DNA from: Locusta migratoria | Taxonomy: Eukaryota; Arthropoda; Insecta; Orthoptera; Acrididae | Assembly (NCBI GenBank): GCA_026315105.1 | Contig: CM048744.1 | Coordinates: 660,675,676 to 660,739,675 of the forward strand | Direction of reading: 5' to 3' | Length of the DNA: 64,000 bases | Part shown: positions 1-11,652 of the stretch, piece by piece | Layout of the letters: each line of letters begins with the position of its first letter | How positions within the stretch are numbered: the first letter of the stretch is position 1 | Position numbers and translations under genes: made by a program | Notes under the pieces: model-generated | Seen by the model: the letters and a program-made list of their open reading frames with translations, nothing else | Told to the model about the DNA's origin: nothing | The model's database searches: none

Positions 1-810
1 TGGTGAAGTTAACAATGAACCGCATGAATTCATTTCACACGGGAGTTTTGCCATGCGTGCTGAAACACCAGAATCAATATATCACTCATTAGTTCCAGTT
101 TTACCTGCTGTAGTGAATAAAGTCTTGTAACAAATCCCTTCTGATGACTTGCAACTTTGCTTGGTTTTGTTGCAACAGTTTCTCGCAATATGACCATAAT
201 TATTACAATAACAACATTTTGGTCCCTGGGAGGAATTATGCACAAAAATTCTGATATTTTTCTTCTTCTCTTGAAGAGCTGCATCACTGTTTATAGTCCT
301 TCACTTCCTGTTGCAACTTAGTTTTAATTGAGTCTCCAGTTATTGGTATATTGGAATTCTGTAGGCTCATAATCATTGGTTTGTAATCATCTAGTAATCT
401 GCCCAATAAAATGCATCCTATCCACTCACCCTTTACTTCAAAATTCAAAGCATTTAACTTATTAAAAGTAGTAATTATTTTAGATACATATTCTTCTATT
501 GATGCACAGTTCTCTAATCAAGTTGTAAGGAGTGTAGTCGGCAAACCAATTCTTCCGTAAAGACCAGAGTCTTCATGTACCTGTTTTAGTTTCTCCAATA
601 CTTCTTTTGCAGTTGTTGTGTTCTGCAGGTGCACATAAACTGATGGATCAACTGGCAATATTATTTTTGCCCTAGCATCACATACCTTGGAATCATCCTT
701 TATCTCACCTGTGACACATTGACATAGCAAACTGCCAGATATTGTAGTTATCTCCCTTTTCAGTTTTTCTACAAGAGGTAGTGAATTAAATGACATAATT
801 GTAACATCAA
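1..810 (-). mobile_element. Ty1/copia gag-protease remnant, cut by window edge
   Basis: Read on the minus strand this is the gag region of a Ty1/copia retrotransposon. The ATG is at 794-796. The first 90 residues contain the copia gag pattern around LEKLKQ and LYGRIGL. A later segment (about 480-340) continues the gag helical domain in a broken frame. A CCHC zinc knuckle (C-x2-C-x4-H-x4-C) lies near 190-225. Near 50-75 the pattern DSGVSARM matches the copia aspartic protease active site. Integrase and reverse transcriptase would lie left of the window. The frame is broken by stops and shifts, so the copy is dead. The Copia assignment is firm because knuckle, protease motif and primer site occur in the right order. 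Confidence 0.85.
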
Positions 811-882
811 ATAGATTGCTAAATTTGTAATTTTTTTTGTAATATTTTTAATAAACTGTTATTACTTGGTGGACTGGGTAGG

Positions 883-895
883 CTGGGCCCATAAC
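883..895 (-). other. Copia primer-binding site, initiator tRNA-Met anticodon-arm type
   Basis: The plus strand reads CTGGGCCCATAAC, the anticodon-arm sequence of eukaryotic initiator tRNA-Met. Copia-type elements are known to prime from an internal fragment of this tRNA. The site lies about 90 bp upstream of the gag start on the minus strand, as expected just inside the 5' LTR. The LTR would begin near 897 on the plus strand, but its outer limit is not identifiable. Confidence 0.75.
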
Positions 896-1094
896 ATGTT
901 GTTTTATAGTTTTTACTAATGTTAAAAGAAATTAAGTAAGCAATCACAATTTGGTGTATTAGCACACAAGAACACTTCTATTGCATTGCACACACATGAG
1001 AGACACACACAAGAATAAAAAAAAAATCATGGACACAAAAAAACATTATAAATACATGGAAATCGAATGTCATGGAACATAAATAGAGGCATAG

Positions 1095-1260
1095 ATTCTA
1101 ATTTACAACACTGAACTTCCCCAAGGTCAGAATCCACCAGTTTTTCCATTTGTCTGTAAATAATCCATGTTAGTATTTTGCAACCATGACTTATTAAACT
1201 GGAAGTTCTGTAAATTCCACAATTGTTTGCACTTGCTTTCTTAGGTATTGGAATCACTAT
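1095..1260 (-). pseudogene. RTE-like LINE reverse transcriptase fragment
   Basis: Minus-strand translation shows VIPIPKKA, YRT, SLISHGCKIL and the MEKLVDSDLGE segment. These match the finger region of the RTE-like LINEs at 23745-27024 and 55167-58443 in this window. Only about 55 codons remain. The upstream side stops exactly where the Tigger-like element begins at 1261, so that insertion probably split the copy. The remaining part of the LINE was not found beyond the neighbouring elements. Confidence 0.8.
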
Positions 1261-3100
1261 AGGGTAAGGTGTCCTAAAACTGATACACCAAAAATGGTAC
1301 AACCAGTCTATTCATAAGAAAACCATACTTATCACAAATGTTCCTACCATTATTTATGCTCCTGTTCTTTGGGAATGGCATGTCATATTTTGTTTTTCCA
1401 TTATAAACTACTGCAGTGAAGTAAAACATAATTTAGTCAGTCACCATTTTTCACATCTAAATTAAATGTGCACACACTTCTAAATTCGCCACAATCTTGG
1501 AAATATTGATTCTGCATGCACCAAATTTGGATTACATAGACAGAAAGATGTGCTCTGTCTGCTGGATTATATATTACCTTCACATTTATTATATGGAGGT
1601 TATTATTAAACAGTTAAAATATTATCTCTACGTATGATACGCTCTATCCCAAAATATGATACAGCAATTTCCTAAAAGTGATACATATTCTGATTTTTTT
1701 AATCCTTACATTGTGTTCACTGAAATGTGTTTTACTTGCTGCAGATGGCAATAATGCAGCAGTTCTTGTGCTGTATTTCTTGCTACTTCTTGTTAGGGCA
1801 ATAATACCCAAAACAAAACTGACATGAACAGATCCACAAATATCAGTGAACCAGACCTCAGCATTTCGGAAGAGAATGCCCTGATGTCTTGCTCTGATGC
1901 TGGTGAAGTTGAAGCTACTGGCTCTGTAAAAATGAGTGTAACCCCTGTTTGCAGCAGTAAATCATCAGCAAGTTTTTACTCCGTCAAATAATTTAAAAAC
2001 TGACAAACCTGTTACGAAGCATAGTCACATCAACTCAGTGTCGCAAGTGATAACTTCAGAAGAATACAGCAAACTCATTGCTGGAAAAGAAAAGACTCCA
2101 AACAACAAATTATTAAGCCAAAAGCAGAAGACTATGAAAGTTATGCCTATAGCCAAAACCACTGCAAATATACAAAAGAGTAAGGAGACTGATTCTGATT
2201 CCGACATCCCTTTGAAGAGTGACGACAGCCTTGATGATGTCGATTTGTTAGAACCATCTACATCAGATCCTGTTTGTAATGACTGATCTGGCACATGTAA
2301 CTGTAGGAGATTATATTTTGGCTAAATTTCAAGGAGAGAAGAGAAATTCTTAGACTTATAGGTATGTGTGCACCATAAAAAAAAAAAAATCTTGGCTCTG
2401 GAGTCTGTAGACAAGGACAAAACTTTTTAAATTAAATGAAAAAGATATTTCTCTGATTCATAAGTGTGATGTAATAGGGAAATTGCCAATTCCTGATGTT
2501 GCTGCTGGTTTTGGAAATATTAGACAACGAATCTGTTTTGTGTTTAACAGTCTTGTTGATGTTCACAAAAAGAACTAAGACAGTGATTCTCTTTTGTGCA
2601 TTTGTTATTTTTGTATCAGTGTCAGTATATCAAGTATAATTGTAAACAGTTTCTACTCATTGTAGCTTAACTTAATAATGTTGAAAATAGAGAGGAAAAA
2701 AAAAGTAGTTTATGTTGTTGACACTAACGTTGACCTCATGCCAAAAAGATCCTTAAAAAATCCGTGACAGAATGATCCAAGTTATAGATAAGTATCAATT
2801 TTTGTGTGCTCTATATTTTTAAGACCACTGTCTCCTACCATCATTGTACTTCAGAATATCTCATGTGTATCATATTTTGAACCAGTCGTATGATATTTAA
2901 GATTTTTAGTCCAAAAAATTATATTGTGTGTGGTTCCCCCACCCCCTAGATTTGCAGCTCTAAAGAGTTAAACACAGTGTCATTTTAAAGTAGTTAACAT
3001 TGTCTTTCACCTCCATTTTTTCCCTTTCAGGTACTCTTTTTCATTAAAAAATGGAAACACATTTTGTGATTTTGTATCATATTTAGGACACCTTACCCTA
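1261..3100 (+). mobile_element. pogo/Tigger-like DNA transposon with 27-bp inverted ends
   Basis: The left end reads AGGGTAAGGTGTCCTAAAA and then TGATAC. The right end (3075-3100) is its near-exact reverse complement, differing only in the few bases before ATGATAC. The ends are bounded by TA dinucleotides, the usual Tc1/mariner/pogo target. Length is about 1.84 kb. The interior carries the tail of a transposase-like reading frame. The element sits directly against an RTE-like LINE scrap on its left and another transposon on its right. The superfamily is inferred from the TA target and transposase tail, not from a DDE core, which is missing. Confidence 0.7.
1824..2578 (+). pseudogene. Tigger-like transposase C-terminal remnant
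   Basis: One intact stretch (2038-2286) encodes an acidic, serine-rich segment typical of the low-complexity tail of Tigger-type transposases. Just downstream, in another frame, is VTVGDYILAKFQGEKR. Further on (about 2440-2578) is a segment with DVIGKLPIPD and CFVFN, which I recognise from the C-terminal domain attached to many insect pogo/Tigger-like transposases. At least two frame changes separate these pieces and the catalytic DDE domain is absent, so this is a dead, internally deleted copy. Confidence 0.6.
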
Positions 3101-3103
3101 TTA

Positions 3104-3976
3104 CATAGCTGCCAACTATTACGGATTGTCCGTAATTGTTACGGATTTATCGTCATATTTACGGAGTTACGGGAAGTTTGTGAAAAATTACGGAAACTAG
3201 ACATTTTACGATCTGTCTACATTTCGGTAATAGCCGATAAAAGTTTTATATAAACAATTTATTTCATTCCTGAGCTCATAGCAAAGCTGAAGGAAATGTT
3301 AAAGATACCATTTCCGTTGGAATAAATCTGGATCAAATCCCGCCTATAATCTCGTCCACACCTACCAAATGCACGGTCACACACCCAATATCTATGTAAA
3401 TTCTATGGTCTATAATGAGTATAAAGTCTTTGGTTCAAGCTTAACAGCCCACGTGTTTTACCGGGTGGCAGAAGTTAGCTAGTTCGTTTCCGAAGAGAAA
3501 ATCTTTTACTGGCTTTTCTCGTGTATACCTATTTTCATAGCAGTGTTGTGCAGCTAGAATTAAATATGAGTGATGAGCCATTTGTGACACCTCTATTCAG
3601 TGGTTTTATTCGTCGTTTAAATTCCAAAAACATTTTGTGTATCCTTAGCTGCTAAGGATTTTATATTTAAAAAATGCAAGGAATTTCACCCTTTTCTGTT
3701 CCTTCGGCAACTGTTAACTTCCCATAAAGACAGTTATTTGAAACTTACAGGAATATTTCTAAGCCACTCACGGCATTTACAGAAATGTTTTAGGTTCTTC
3801 CACCTAACCTCAGTATTTTGAAACAGAATAGTTTTTATACGGTTCGTGGCAGATATTTATGAATACAGTGGCAGGCTTAAATTTTTAAAATATTCTCGGT
3901 GCACGGTTGTAGCCCCATGTCCTCTTAGATCTTCCGCATCATTACTGACAGCCAATTCTAAAGGTTGGCAGCTATG
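3104..3976. mobile_element. Unclassified DNA element with CATAGCTGCCAAC ends
   Basis: The left end reads CATAGCTGCCAAC. The right end (3964-3976) is the inverted copy, GTTGGCAGCTATG. The sequence CTATTA flanks both ends (3098-3103 and 3977-3982) and is a candidate 6-bp target-site duplication. The first 100 bp are rich in repeated TTACGG/CCGTAA words. No coding frame is recognisable, so it is probably non-autonomous. The superfamily is unknown; a 6-bp duplication is unusual among animal DNA transposons. Confidence 0.6.
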
Positions 3977-4425
3977 CTATTATTATTCTTCGGTTTGCCC
4001 ATGAGATTGATATAGGCCTATGTTAAGTGGCTATGCAGGTATAAGAAGCTCATTCAGATCATTATCTAAAATACCTGCTGCTGAATTAGCAAATTGTTCC
4101 TACTTCTTTTAAAACTGGAACACATGTTGCTTTGTGAGTGAGGAGTATGGCTCTGGGAGAACAGGGTGTTAGGAATCCCTTTCTCCTCATGTTATATGTG
4201 GCCCTCCTGCAGGTTCCCCCCTCCCCCCCTTGATATATACATAAGTTTAGAACTGTGTGTTTCTTTCTGTTGTCTCTTGCCGTTTGGCTTTATAATCCTG
4301 CAATAGATAATATAGCCTATTTGGCGAAAACTTCATATTATGAATTGCACAATGATGAAAGCATGTAGCTTTGCTTGTGACAATTTATTGGGTGATCGTT
4401 TAGGGTCTTCTTTTTGTGATCTTAT

Positions 4426-4500
4426 GCCTGAAGATTGGTTTGATGCAGCTCACACGTGTACCCTATGCAAGACTCTTCATCTCTGAATAACTGTTGCGAC
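4426..4500 (-). repeat. RTE-like LINE 3'-end fragment
   Basis: The segment with TTGGTTTGATGCAGCTC and CTCTTCATCTC matches the extreme 3' end of the RTE-like LINE at 23762-23835 in the same orientation. About 75 bp remain. No duplication is visible. Confidence 0.65.
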
Positions 4501-6340
4501 TTAGGACGGTAAAACTTTACAATCCGGGCCGCCGCGCAGTATCGAATGCCCAGATGTTGGTAGCGGCCGCGGCCAACCAATCGTAGCACAGACGGTGACA
4601 GCGAATCAGATATTGCGTAATATAGCCTATGTGTTGCTTTGAAGATAGATGATATTGATAGTAATATCAAACACGCACATCAAGACGAGATGAAATATTG
4701 CCTATTCTAATGTACGAAAAACGTAGTAATAATTATGACATAAGTGAAAAAACACTGAGAAGAAAGTACTGAAATATTATGCAATTTATAATGAACACCA
4801 CACCAAAAATTCATCAGTAACTGCAAATGATACATGTTAAGCACTGTTATAATTAGTATCACGAAATAAGAATCTTATTTTATGTTAGCTTAATGATCGT
4901 TGTTTAGAACTTCCTGACTTTGACCGTAACACACTATGATCACAACATGTGAAAAAAAAAGGTGTTACCATCACGTTTCAATTATTTTATTTTTAAAATG
5001 AATAACACTATTCGAATGCGGAACATCGCTAACTCCAGAATTACGTTTCTTGTTTAAATCCAGTACTTTCCTGTAACGCAAATCGAAATAAGTGTGTTTT
5101 TCTCTTAAATGATATGAATGATGAAAATTTTTCCAATGCCTTTAGATACGCTCATAATGCAACTTATTGAAATTGTCATTCAACTCTTGTAAAGGAAGCC
5201 ATATGTTGTAACACTCAACGTTATGTCCATACAAAAAAGCGGCAAAAGTCTTACAATCACCATAATTAAAATCACTTGTGAACACTATCTTGACAAGGTA
5301 GTATGGCCAAAAAGCAGCTTTTGAAGAAAAAAAACTGCAATGACAATCAAGAAACATTCTTCGTCATTATCTTTTGCTGAATATCTATTCAGAATGAAAT
5401 TTTTACTGTAACTTGCTATCACTAAGCAGATAAACAGCGCAATGATGCATATATGCAAAACATAACTATATAAATCAGTACAATTTCTTTGAGAATAGAA
5501 AGTACTACCACATTGCGAATGTCAATCAAGTCAGGAGACAGTTTTTCTTTGCTCTTTAGTTATATTCACGCCCTTATAACTGCTGAAGAGGTTGCTGACC
5601 CTCAACTAAACTGTAATCATGGGATAAATCATATTATAAATTGCAGTAGTTAAAAGGAAATCCCTTTTTGCATACTACGCATTCAGTTTTTTGTATTATT
5701 TTGTTGTAGGATTTGAATGAAAATCACAATATCTATATTATAGATTATAACCCCCCACTTTCCTATTCCCATGAACAACAGAACATGTTGTTTGTGTGTC
5801 GGCTCTCTTGTCTCTGTGATAGAGATGGGTGTCTCTTAGGTGCAGACACTAAAATACATGTACTGGTATATGTTGTGATGCCAGATAAATTTGTGCTTCC
5901 TGAAGACTAGCAAGAGAGTTCCTGAAATTATAAGGGAATTTTTCAGCAAATTGAAACAGTCTTCTGCAGCAAGAAGGGCACCTTATTTGCCAGACTCACT
6001 GAATGTTACATATTCTTGTTTATATACTACAAATTAGGTAAGTGACAGTACACTGATGATTTGGGTCATAGAGCAGTTAGACCACATAATCTCAGACTTG
6101 GAGAATTCTGTATGTTCTATTGCAGTCACAAACTGTAAACATGTATTGGCATTAAATCATAGCTGTATGCAATTTTTTTACACATCCATAAAGCATTAAC
6201 AGTGGTCACTAGAGGACCATGATCCTCAAGTTAGCCTCCCGCAAATCTTGTCCAGGATATGGTTTTTGAGGAGGATAGGTTGTTTAATCACTGAAGAGAC
6301 ATCCGATGAGCCACAGAAATAACAGACAAAAACATTAAAG
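4501..6340. other. No recognisable gene
   Basis: AT-rich sequence without a convincing open frame, repeat boundary or RNA gene. Short open frames here lack any recognisable motif. Confidence 0.6.
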
Positions 6341-7371
6341 CTTTGTCAGTTAGAGACTCCGACTCCGGCCGCTGTGGCCGATCAGTGCTACCCAGCATCC
6401 TAGGTGAAAGCAACCAGTGGTGGGGGTGAGGAGGTGGCAAGAAGAGGGAAGCAGGAGGGGAGGGGGGATGTGCAGCATGGGTGAGGAATACACGAGTGCT
6501 GTCTGACGGACAGTGCATAAGGAAGGGAAGGGAATGAAATGTGTGGCGGAATGGGAGACGAAATTAAGGATAGAGAGTGGCAGGGAGAGGAAGGGAAGGG
6601 TGGTATAGGAAGGAATTAGCAAAGGTTTAGGCCTGGGGAATTGCAACCTATCCTTTTCAAAAACATTATTGAATCCTTCCTGGAATTTCATTCCAAGATA
6701 CGGTTTATGGGAGATGACACTTAAATGTAATGAACTGCAAGACCAAGTGTGTTCAGAATTTATAAAGTATAGGAGGAAGTTGGAGTGGCCTGAGGTAGTG
6801 GTGGTCAGTAGTTGTGTATTGAGAAAAGGAAATATGGGAGCGGTAGGCCGTGTGTAGGTTTATTGGGAGGGGGGGGCATTCTGATACTGATTTTAGGGTA
6901 GTCAAAAATAGGATTTTTTTGTATAGGCTAGTGCCCCCCCACATTCAAAAAGAAAAAAAAAAGAAACTTAATTCCCGTAGTCCCCCCCCCCCCCAACCTT
7001 GCAATAATTTTCTTGTATTTATATATGTATTTGGTGACATTGTACGTGATGTTATGGTCTCTGTATGGAATATGCTTAAGATATGGAGTTTCCACTGTGT
7101 TCATGACATTATAGGTCAAAGCAGGCAGATGGTATTATACAGTCCATTTAACACTGTCAGTAATTTTTACTATTACTTCAACACTCTTATACCCATTATC
7201 AGCCTCCCATTCATATAACACAATTACCTAACAGCACTACAATCACAGTGTACCACAAAAAAAGTCATAAGATCTTAACAAGACACACAGCTCAGTTTGT
7301 CAAAATAAGCACAGGAAAACTAAATTCCAATATACATCATTTAGGTTTCAATCTTTACTTTGCTATCATGC

Positions 7372-7545
7372 TGTTGTGTTCTTCAGTCTGGTTTTGTGCA
7401 GCTCTCCACACAGTTTTATGTGCAAGCTTCTTCAAACAATGCCAACCAATATAATTTTAATTTGCTTACTGCACTCATTTCTTGGTCTCCTTTTGCTATT
7501 TTTAGCCACCCACACTTCCCTCCAATATGAAATTGATGGTAATTT
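7372..7545 (-). repeat. Diverged RTE-like LINE 3'-end fragment
   Basis: The plus strand runs in parallel with 23760-23940: TTCAGTC, GCAGCTCTCCACA, TTGCTTACTG, CTTGGTCT and CACACTTCCCTC blocks occur in the same order with similar spacing. It encodes (minus strand) the last residues of the RTE-like reverse transcriptase, broken by indels. It is older than the two long copies in this window. Confidence 0.7.
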
Positions 7546-9393
7546 GGAAGAAGTGTTGCACATCCCATTGACGGCCTACTGTCGATATGTATCAAACGCG
7601 CAAGTGTCGAACACATGAACGTCTCTGTGTCTTAGGAGACTAATGTTGATTATGATGCATACAGAAACAAAAAAATATAATTGTTTGGATTTATATTGCT
7701 TGTGAAAAGTACTTTGCCATTTCTTTGCTTGCTTTCTTCCAAAAATTTAAGCTGTACTCTTAGGTTCCTGCTTACCCACATCCTTTAAAAGTATCACAAA
7801 TTCATAGAAAATAATAAAGTACTGCTATCAATTGGAATATGTGTCTACAGTCTAGCTTGTCAAAAGTACTTCACTCCAGGGTAATATGACTTGAGCATTA
7901 GCTTTACTGTAAACCCAAAGCAATGGGATGCATTGGATGTGTTTCGGAGGAGGGGGGGGGGGGGGGTTGGATGACATCAGAAAGGGAATCCAGCCACCAA
8001 CAAGTACTGACATAGGGGTTCATGTTGACTCACCTAGCACTCCCTACTCGATGGTCGCGGATTTTGTTAAAATTTTAAGTGAACATTCGTACATGTTTCC
8101 AATGAACATTGGTAAGTTTTAAGGCTCGGCGGAGCAATAGTGGCCGAGATATGGTCAGTTGATTGACACCATGCACGACTTTGCACAGGGCAAGTGTGAA
8201 TTTCTAACGACTTTGAGCTGTTATGACTTGGGCAATATTTCGTTGAAATAAATGCCATTTGGCTAGCATGTACAAATGTACGCACTCTCTTGGGAATTAT
8301 AATGAAAATAATTTTATGTGCCATATACAGTCAGAAAATTTCAGCCAAAGTTGCTCCAAAAAATCAGCGCCTAAAACACTTCAAAGTTTGGCGTATTATA
8401 TCTCAGGGACTAAAGCTATGCCTATGAAACTTGGCATGTGGGAACCTAACAATACAAAGTTCTCAAATATTCCAAAGATTCATTTCCGTATCGCTTTCCA
8501 CCACTGAATTACTTAATTGCAAACTTGAATATATTAGAAAAAGATAAATGATGTGGTATTTTTTATATTATTTTGCAAAACACTGTGTTCTACAAAACTT
8601 TCCAAACCAGGCTGAATAGAAAGACCATTATTTTAACTTCATAAAAATTGTATTTGATCATCCGACACAAGCTAATAATGCTAGGTAATTTAAATCAAAG
8701 TTGAAGGTGTAAATCATGGTAAGAAAAAAGTGTTAAACTTTGGATTTTTATATCTTCTAAAGTAAATGCATGCTGAACAAAAAACTTGGTACTTAATAAC
8801 ATTATGTTAGTAGGTTGTTATGTGCAAATTTTCTCATTTATCATGGTTTTCATTAAAGAGATATAAAAACCCAAAGGTAAAACCTTTTTCACAGCGCTAT
8901 TTTTCCGCCTAGTTTGCTTACATTTATATAGCATTGTTTGTCAATGTTGGGAGTTAATCCCATGTGTCTGTAGTTCCGTAAAACATGTTGTTTCATATGA
9001 GACTGGTTTCGAAGCTTTACTAGAAACCAGTATTTGTAAAAGAAGTGTCAAATATACCCTATTTTCACCTTCTCTCAAAAATCATCATCAAACTAAAATA
9101 ACAATTTAGCGAAATACCAACATGTGAAACAGAATCCTGTTAGCTTTTGCATCAACCTAATATAACCAGCCTCAAACTCTCAGAAGTTAAAACAATAGTC
9201 AAAAGTTTGTTTTTTAATTTCACTCTTTCCCTCAGTAGAATGGTAATTGCTTGGCAGCTTATGAATGTACAGGTATCATTTAAAAGAGATACCTTTCTGT
9301 CCTACCTAAAGGAATTTTTGAACTCATACTTATCACAAGGAATGTTTATGATTAATTGGCAACTATATTTCCGTAGTTAAATCTCTTTCTAAA
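7546..9393. other. No recognisable gene; G-run near 7958
   Basis: Holds one homopolymer G tract (about 7958-7968) and otherwise AT-rich unique-looking sequence. No frame or transposon end could be supported. Confidence 0.55.
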
Positions 9394-9883
9394 TACAGTT
9401 GAATCCCTATTTAACATTTTTCTAGCGACCAGAATTTTTTAACCTTAAATGGGGGTTTACCTTTATTTGAGGTTTTGATAGAAAGCAAACCTTTTTCGGA
9501 AATGTTTGCCTGTATTGATGTGAATTGAACGACCAATATACACAATAACAATAAAACAAGGAGATAGTTGCCATACACACTAAGCTGAAATTTAAAAAAA
9601 TTCTGCAGCACTAATACAGTAGTCAAAGATCATACTGTAGTTTCCCAACACACTAAAAATTAAAACAACCACTAAATATTTACACAATTACAGTAATATA
9701 ATACCGTATATTGAATTTCTTTTCCTATATACAACATATATTTGCATGACATACACAGTGCGTCGTTAAAAAAATATCAAATGGGTAGGGCCTAGTTTGC
9801 TTTTTAGCACTTTTGGATTTTACGTTCAAAATGTCCATCTCCATTTGATTTACTCTGTCTATAACAGAGTTGTCCACTTTAAA

Positions 9884-10150
9884 TCATGTGACAAATCTCC
9901 GGACAATGTCTTTGCTAGCAACAGCTTCACTGAATGATTGTGGCTGCATTTCTTCATCCCTAACATCATCCTCTTCTTCGATATCTTCATCATTCTGCTT
10001 TAATTCATCTTCACAGATTTCCTCAACATCCCAGATGCATGTAGAGGTGGCACCATCATCACAAGCCACAAATTCCTCAAAAATGATGAGTAAATTGTTA
10101 TATACCCGCACCCAATTATGCATGTCCCACTCCTGCTTCATCACTGTTGA
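9884..10150 (-). pseudogene. Tigger transposase C-terminal remnant
   Basis: An 86-residue minus-strand frame ends with a very acidic run (residues about 45-66) followed by SFSEAVASKDIVRRFVT. This order, an acidic linker followed by a FREAV-like helix and VRRY/F, is characteristic of the end of Tigger/CENP-B-like transposases. The DDE domain is missing. Confidence 0.65.
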
Positions 10151-10296
10151 CTTAATATATACTCCACCATGATGTCATTGAATGTCATTTGTGCATGGAC
10201 ATAAGTTTTGTTAAGAATGTGCCATTACTTTTTACAGTACCATGTGATCCATTTACAACCACTACTGAACCATATGATTTAATTTAAAGACTCTAA

Positions 10297-10500
10297 GCCG
10301 GCCACTGTGGCCGAGGGGACTGAGGCGCGCCAGTCACGGTCTGCACAGCCACTACGGTCGGGGGTTCGAATCCCCCCCTTGGGCATGGATATTTGTGCTG
10401 TCCTTAGTGTTAGCTAGTTCATAAGTAGTTTGTAAGTTTAGGGACTGATGACACCGGAGTTAAGTCCCATAAGCTATACAAACATTTGAACATTTTTTTG
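10297..10500 (+). mobile_element. tRNA-derived SINE, complete, 11-bp duplication
   Basis: Starts GCCGGCCACTGTGGCCGAG (A-box-like) and has a B box GGTTCGAATCC about 60 bp later. The body contains GTTAGCTAGTTCATAAGTAG and GGGACTGATGAC, and the tail is T-rich. The target-site duplication AAAGACTCTAA is perfect (10286-10296 and 10501-10511). A second copy of this family lies inverted at 50462-50672. I recognise the family as very abundant in Schistocerca genomes. It contains an internal RNA polymerase III promoter and depends on a partner LINE for mobility. Confidence 0.92.
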
Positions 10501-11296
10501 AAAGACTCTAATCATTTCAAACATTGATGATTTTTGTAAAGTATGCCTCTTTACTTTTCACAATACAAACTGAACCGTGTACATTCACGGCATCCAACTA
10601 CTGAGCCCCATAATTTAATTGGAAGAGACTAATCATTTAAAACATTCATAATTTTGCAACAGTAATTATAGTGTGGTAGAAGTTTAAATGTAATAATAAT
10701 TTTCGTCAGAACATGGATGTATCAATTCACGCACATTAACAAACAAGTGACTGCCAACATGCACAACAACCACTGCCAACATATTATGTAAGTACAGTGC
10801 GACCATGCTGCTGATCTAGGCTTTAGACATGCTAGAAGCATAGCATTTCAGCGATTTTGTACTCTGTGTGTTAGGTACATCACATTTTTGTTTACGAGCA
10901 CACAGACCCGTTTTCCACCCACAGGATATTTGTATGGTATATGTCATTATGAAATTTGTGATTTATAATGTGAGGAGGGAAACCTCAATTATAGGCCTTA
11001 AATCATCCTTAATAAGCATATAACATCTTTTTTATAGGATTTATTGTCACCTAACCATAATAAATAGAAATAAATACTTGAGAATTTCAACATTTCGTAA
11101 CACTAAATGTGGGTGTTGCCATAATTCGAATTACGTTAAATCGAATGTAAAATTGCATTGCACTTATGAAATAATTTTGGGGACTTGAAAATAGTTCTGT
11201 TAAATGGAGGTTAACGCTAAATCGGTGTTATACTGTAATGTAAATAAGTGAATGTTTGATAATGTATATTGACTTTGACAATGTTCTCTCTTTCAG

Positions 11297-11479
11297 GTAT
11301 TCGACGTAGTTTTAAATGGGGATCTAACAATAGTTCCAGATTTGGATATTTTTGATAGAGTTGGAAGAGGAGTTGCTCATGATGAATACATACCATTCAG
11401 TGTTGTAAAGGGTAAACTTTACTATAATGAAGAAGAGTCTGATATACGTGGAGGAAAGATAAGGGTTGAATTTATCAAG
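11297..11479 (+). CDS. MLEC: Malectin, internal exon (C-terminal half of lectin domain)
   Basis: Malectin is an ER-resident type I membrane lectin that binds glucosylated N-glycans and helps retain misfolded glycoproteins, in partnership with ribophorin I. This exon encodes 61 residues starting VFDVVLNGDL and including LDIFDRVGRGVAHDEYIP, the diagnostic malectin-fold motif. It follows a TTTCAG acceptor and ends at AAG|GTAAAT, phase 0 on both sides. The next intron is only 115 bp. The signal peptide and N-terminal half of the domain must lie upstream; no exon for them was found between 1 and 11296. The frame has no lesion and codon use is unlike the decayed transposon frames around it, so this is a live gene. 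The product name is firm. Confidence 0.95.
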
Positions 11480-11594
11480 GTAAATCCTGTACTTTCTTAC
11501 TTTTTTTTTCAAATATACCTTTACAACTATTATAGTGCATTCATAGCCAACATTCTTACCAACACTGACTCCACAATACATTCCTTTGTTTCAG

Positions 11595-11652
11595 GGATAT
11601 CGAGATAATCCTAAAATAAATGCAATTTGTGTAGTAAAAGGAAAGTTAGAGG
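11595..11652 (+). CDS. MLEC: Malectin, small internal exon
   Basis: A 58-bp exon between a TTTCAG acceptor and a G|GTAAGT donor. It encodes GYRDNPKINAICVVKGKLE, the last beta strands of the malectin domain, matching the conserved GY-DNPK motif of the family. It enters in phase 0 and leaves in phase 1, and the next exon restores the frame with a split aspartate codon. The following intron spans 15,636 bp and is largely built of transposons. Confidence 0.95.

Larger units (their letters stand above)
9396..11235 (-). mobile_element. Tigger/pogo-like DNA transposon with nested SINE
   Basis: The left end begins CAGTTGAATCCCTATTTAAC. The right end, reversed, begins CAGTATAACACCGATTTAGC. Both resemble the CAGTA-AACCCCGATTTAAC family of Tigger ends. 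TA dinucleotides flank at 9394-9395 and 11236-11237. A minus-strand transposase tail lies at 9884-10150. A complete 204-bp SINE inserted at 10297-10500 accounts for part of the 1.84 kb length. The catalytic region is gone. The element ends about 60 bp before the first visible malectin exon. Confidence 0.75.

Noticed and set aside
2025..2294. Minus-strand frame with membrane-like segment
   Set aside because: It is the antisense shadow of the Tigger-like transposase tail and has no family signature.
6364..6395. SINE head (CCGGCCGCTGTGGCCGATCAG)
   Set aside because: Only about 20-30 bp resemble the abundant SINE and no B box or body follows, so chance or a tiny scrap cannot be separated.
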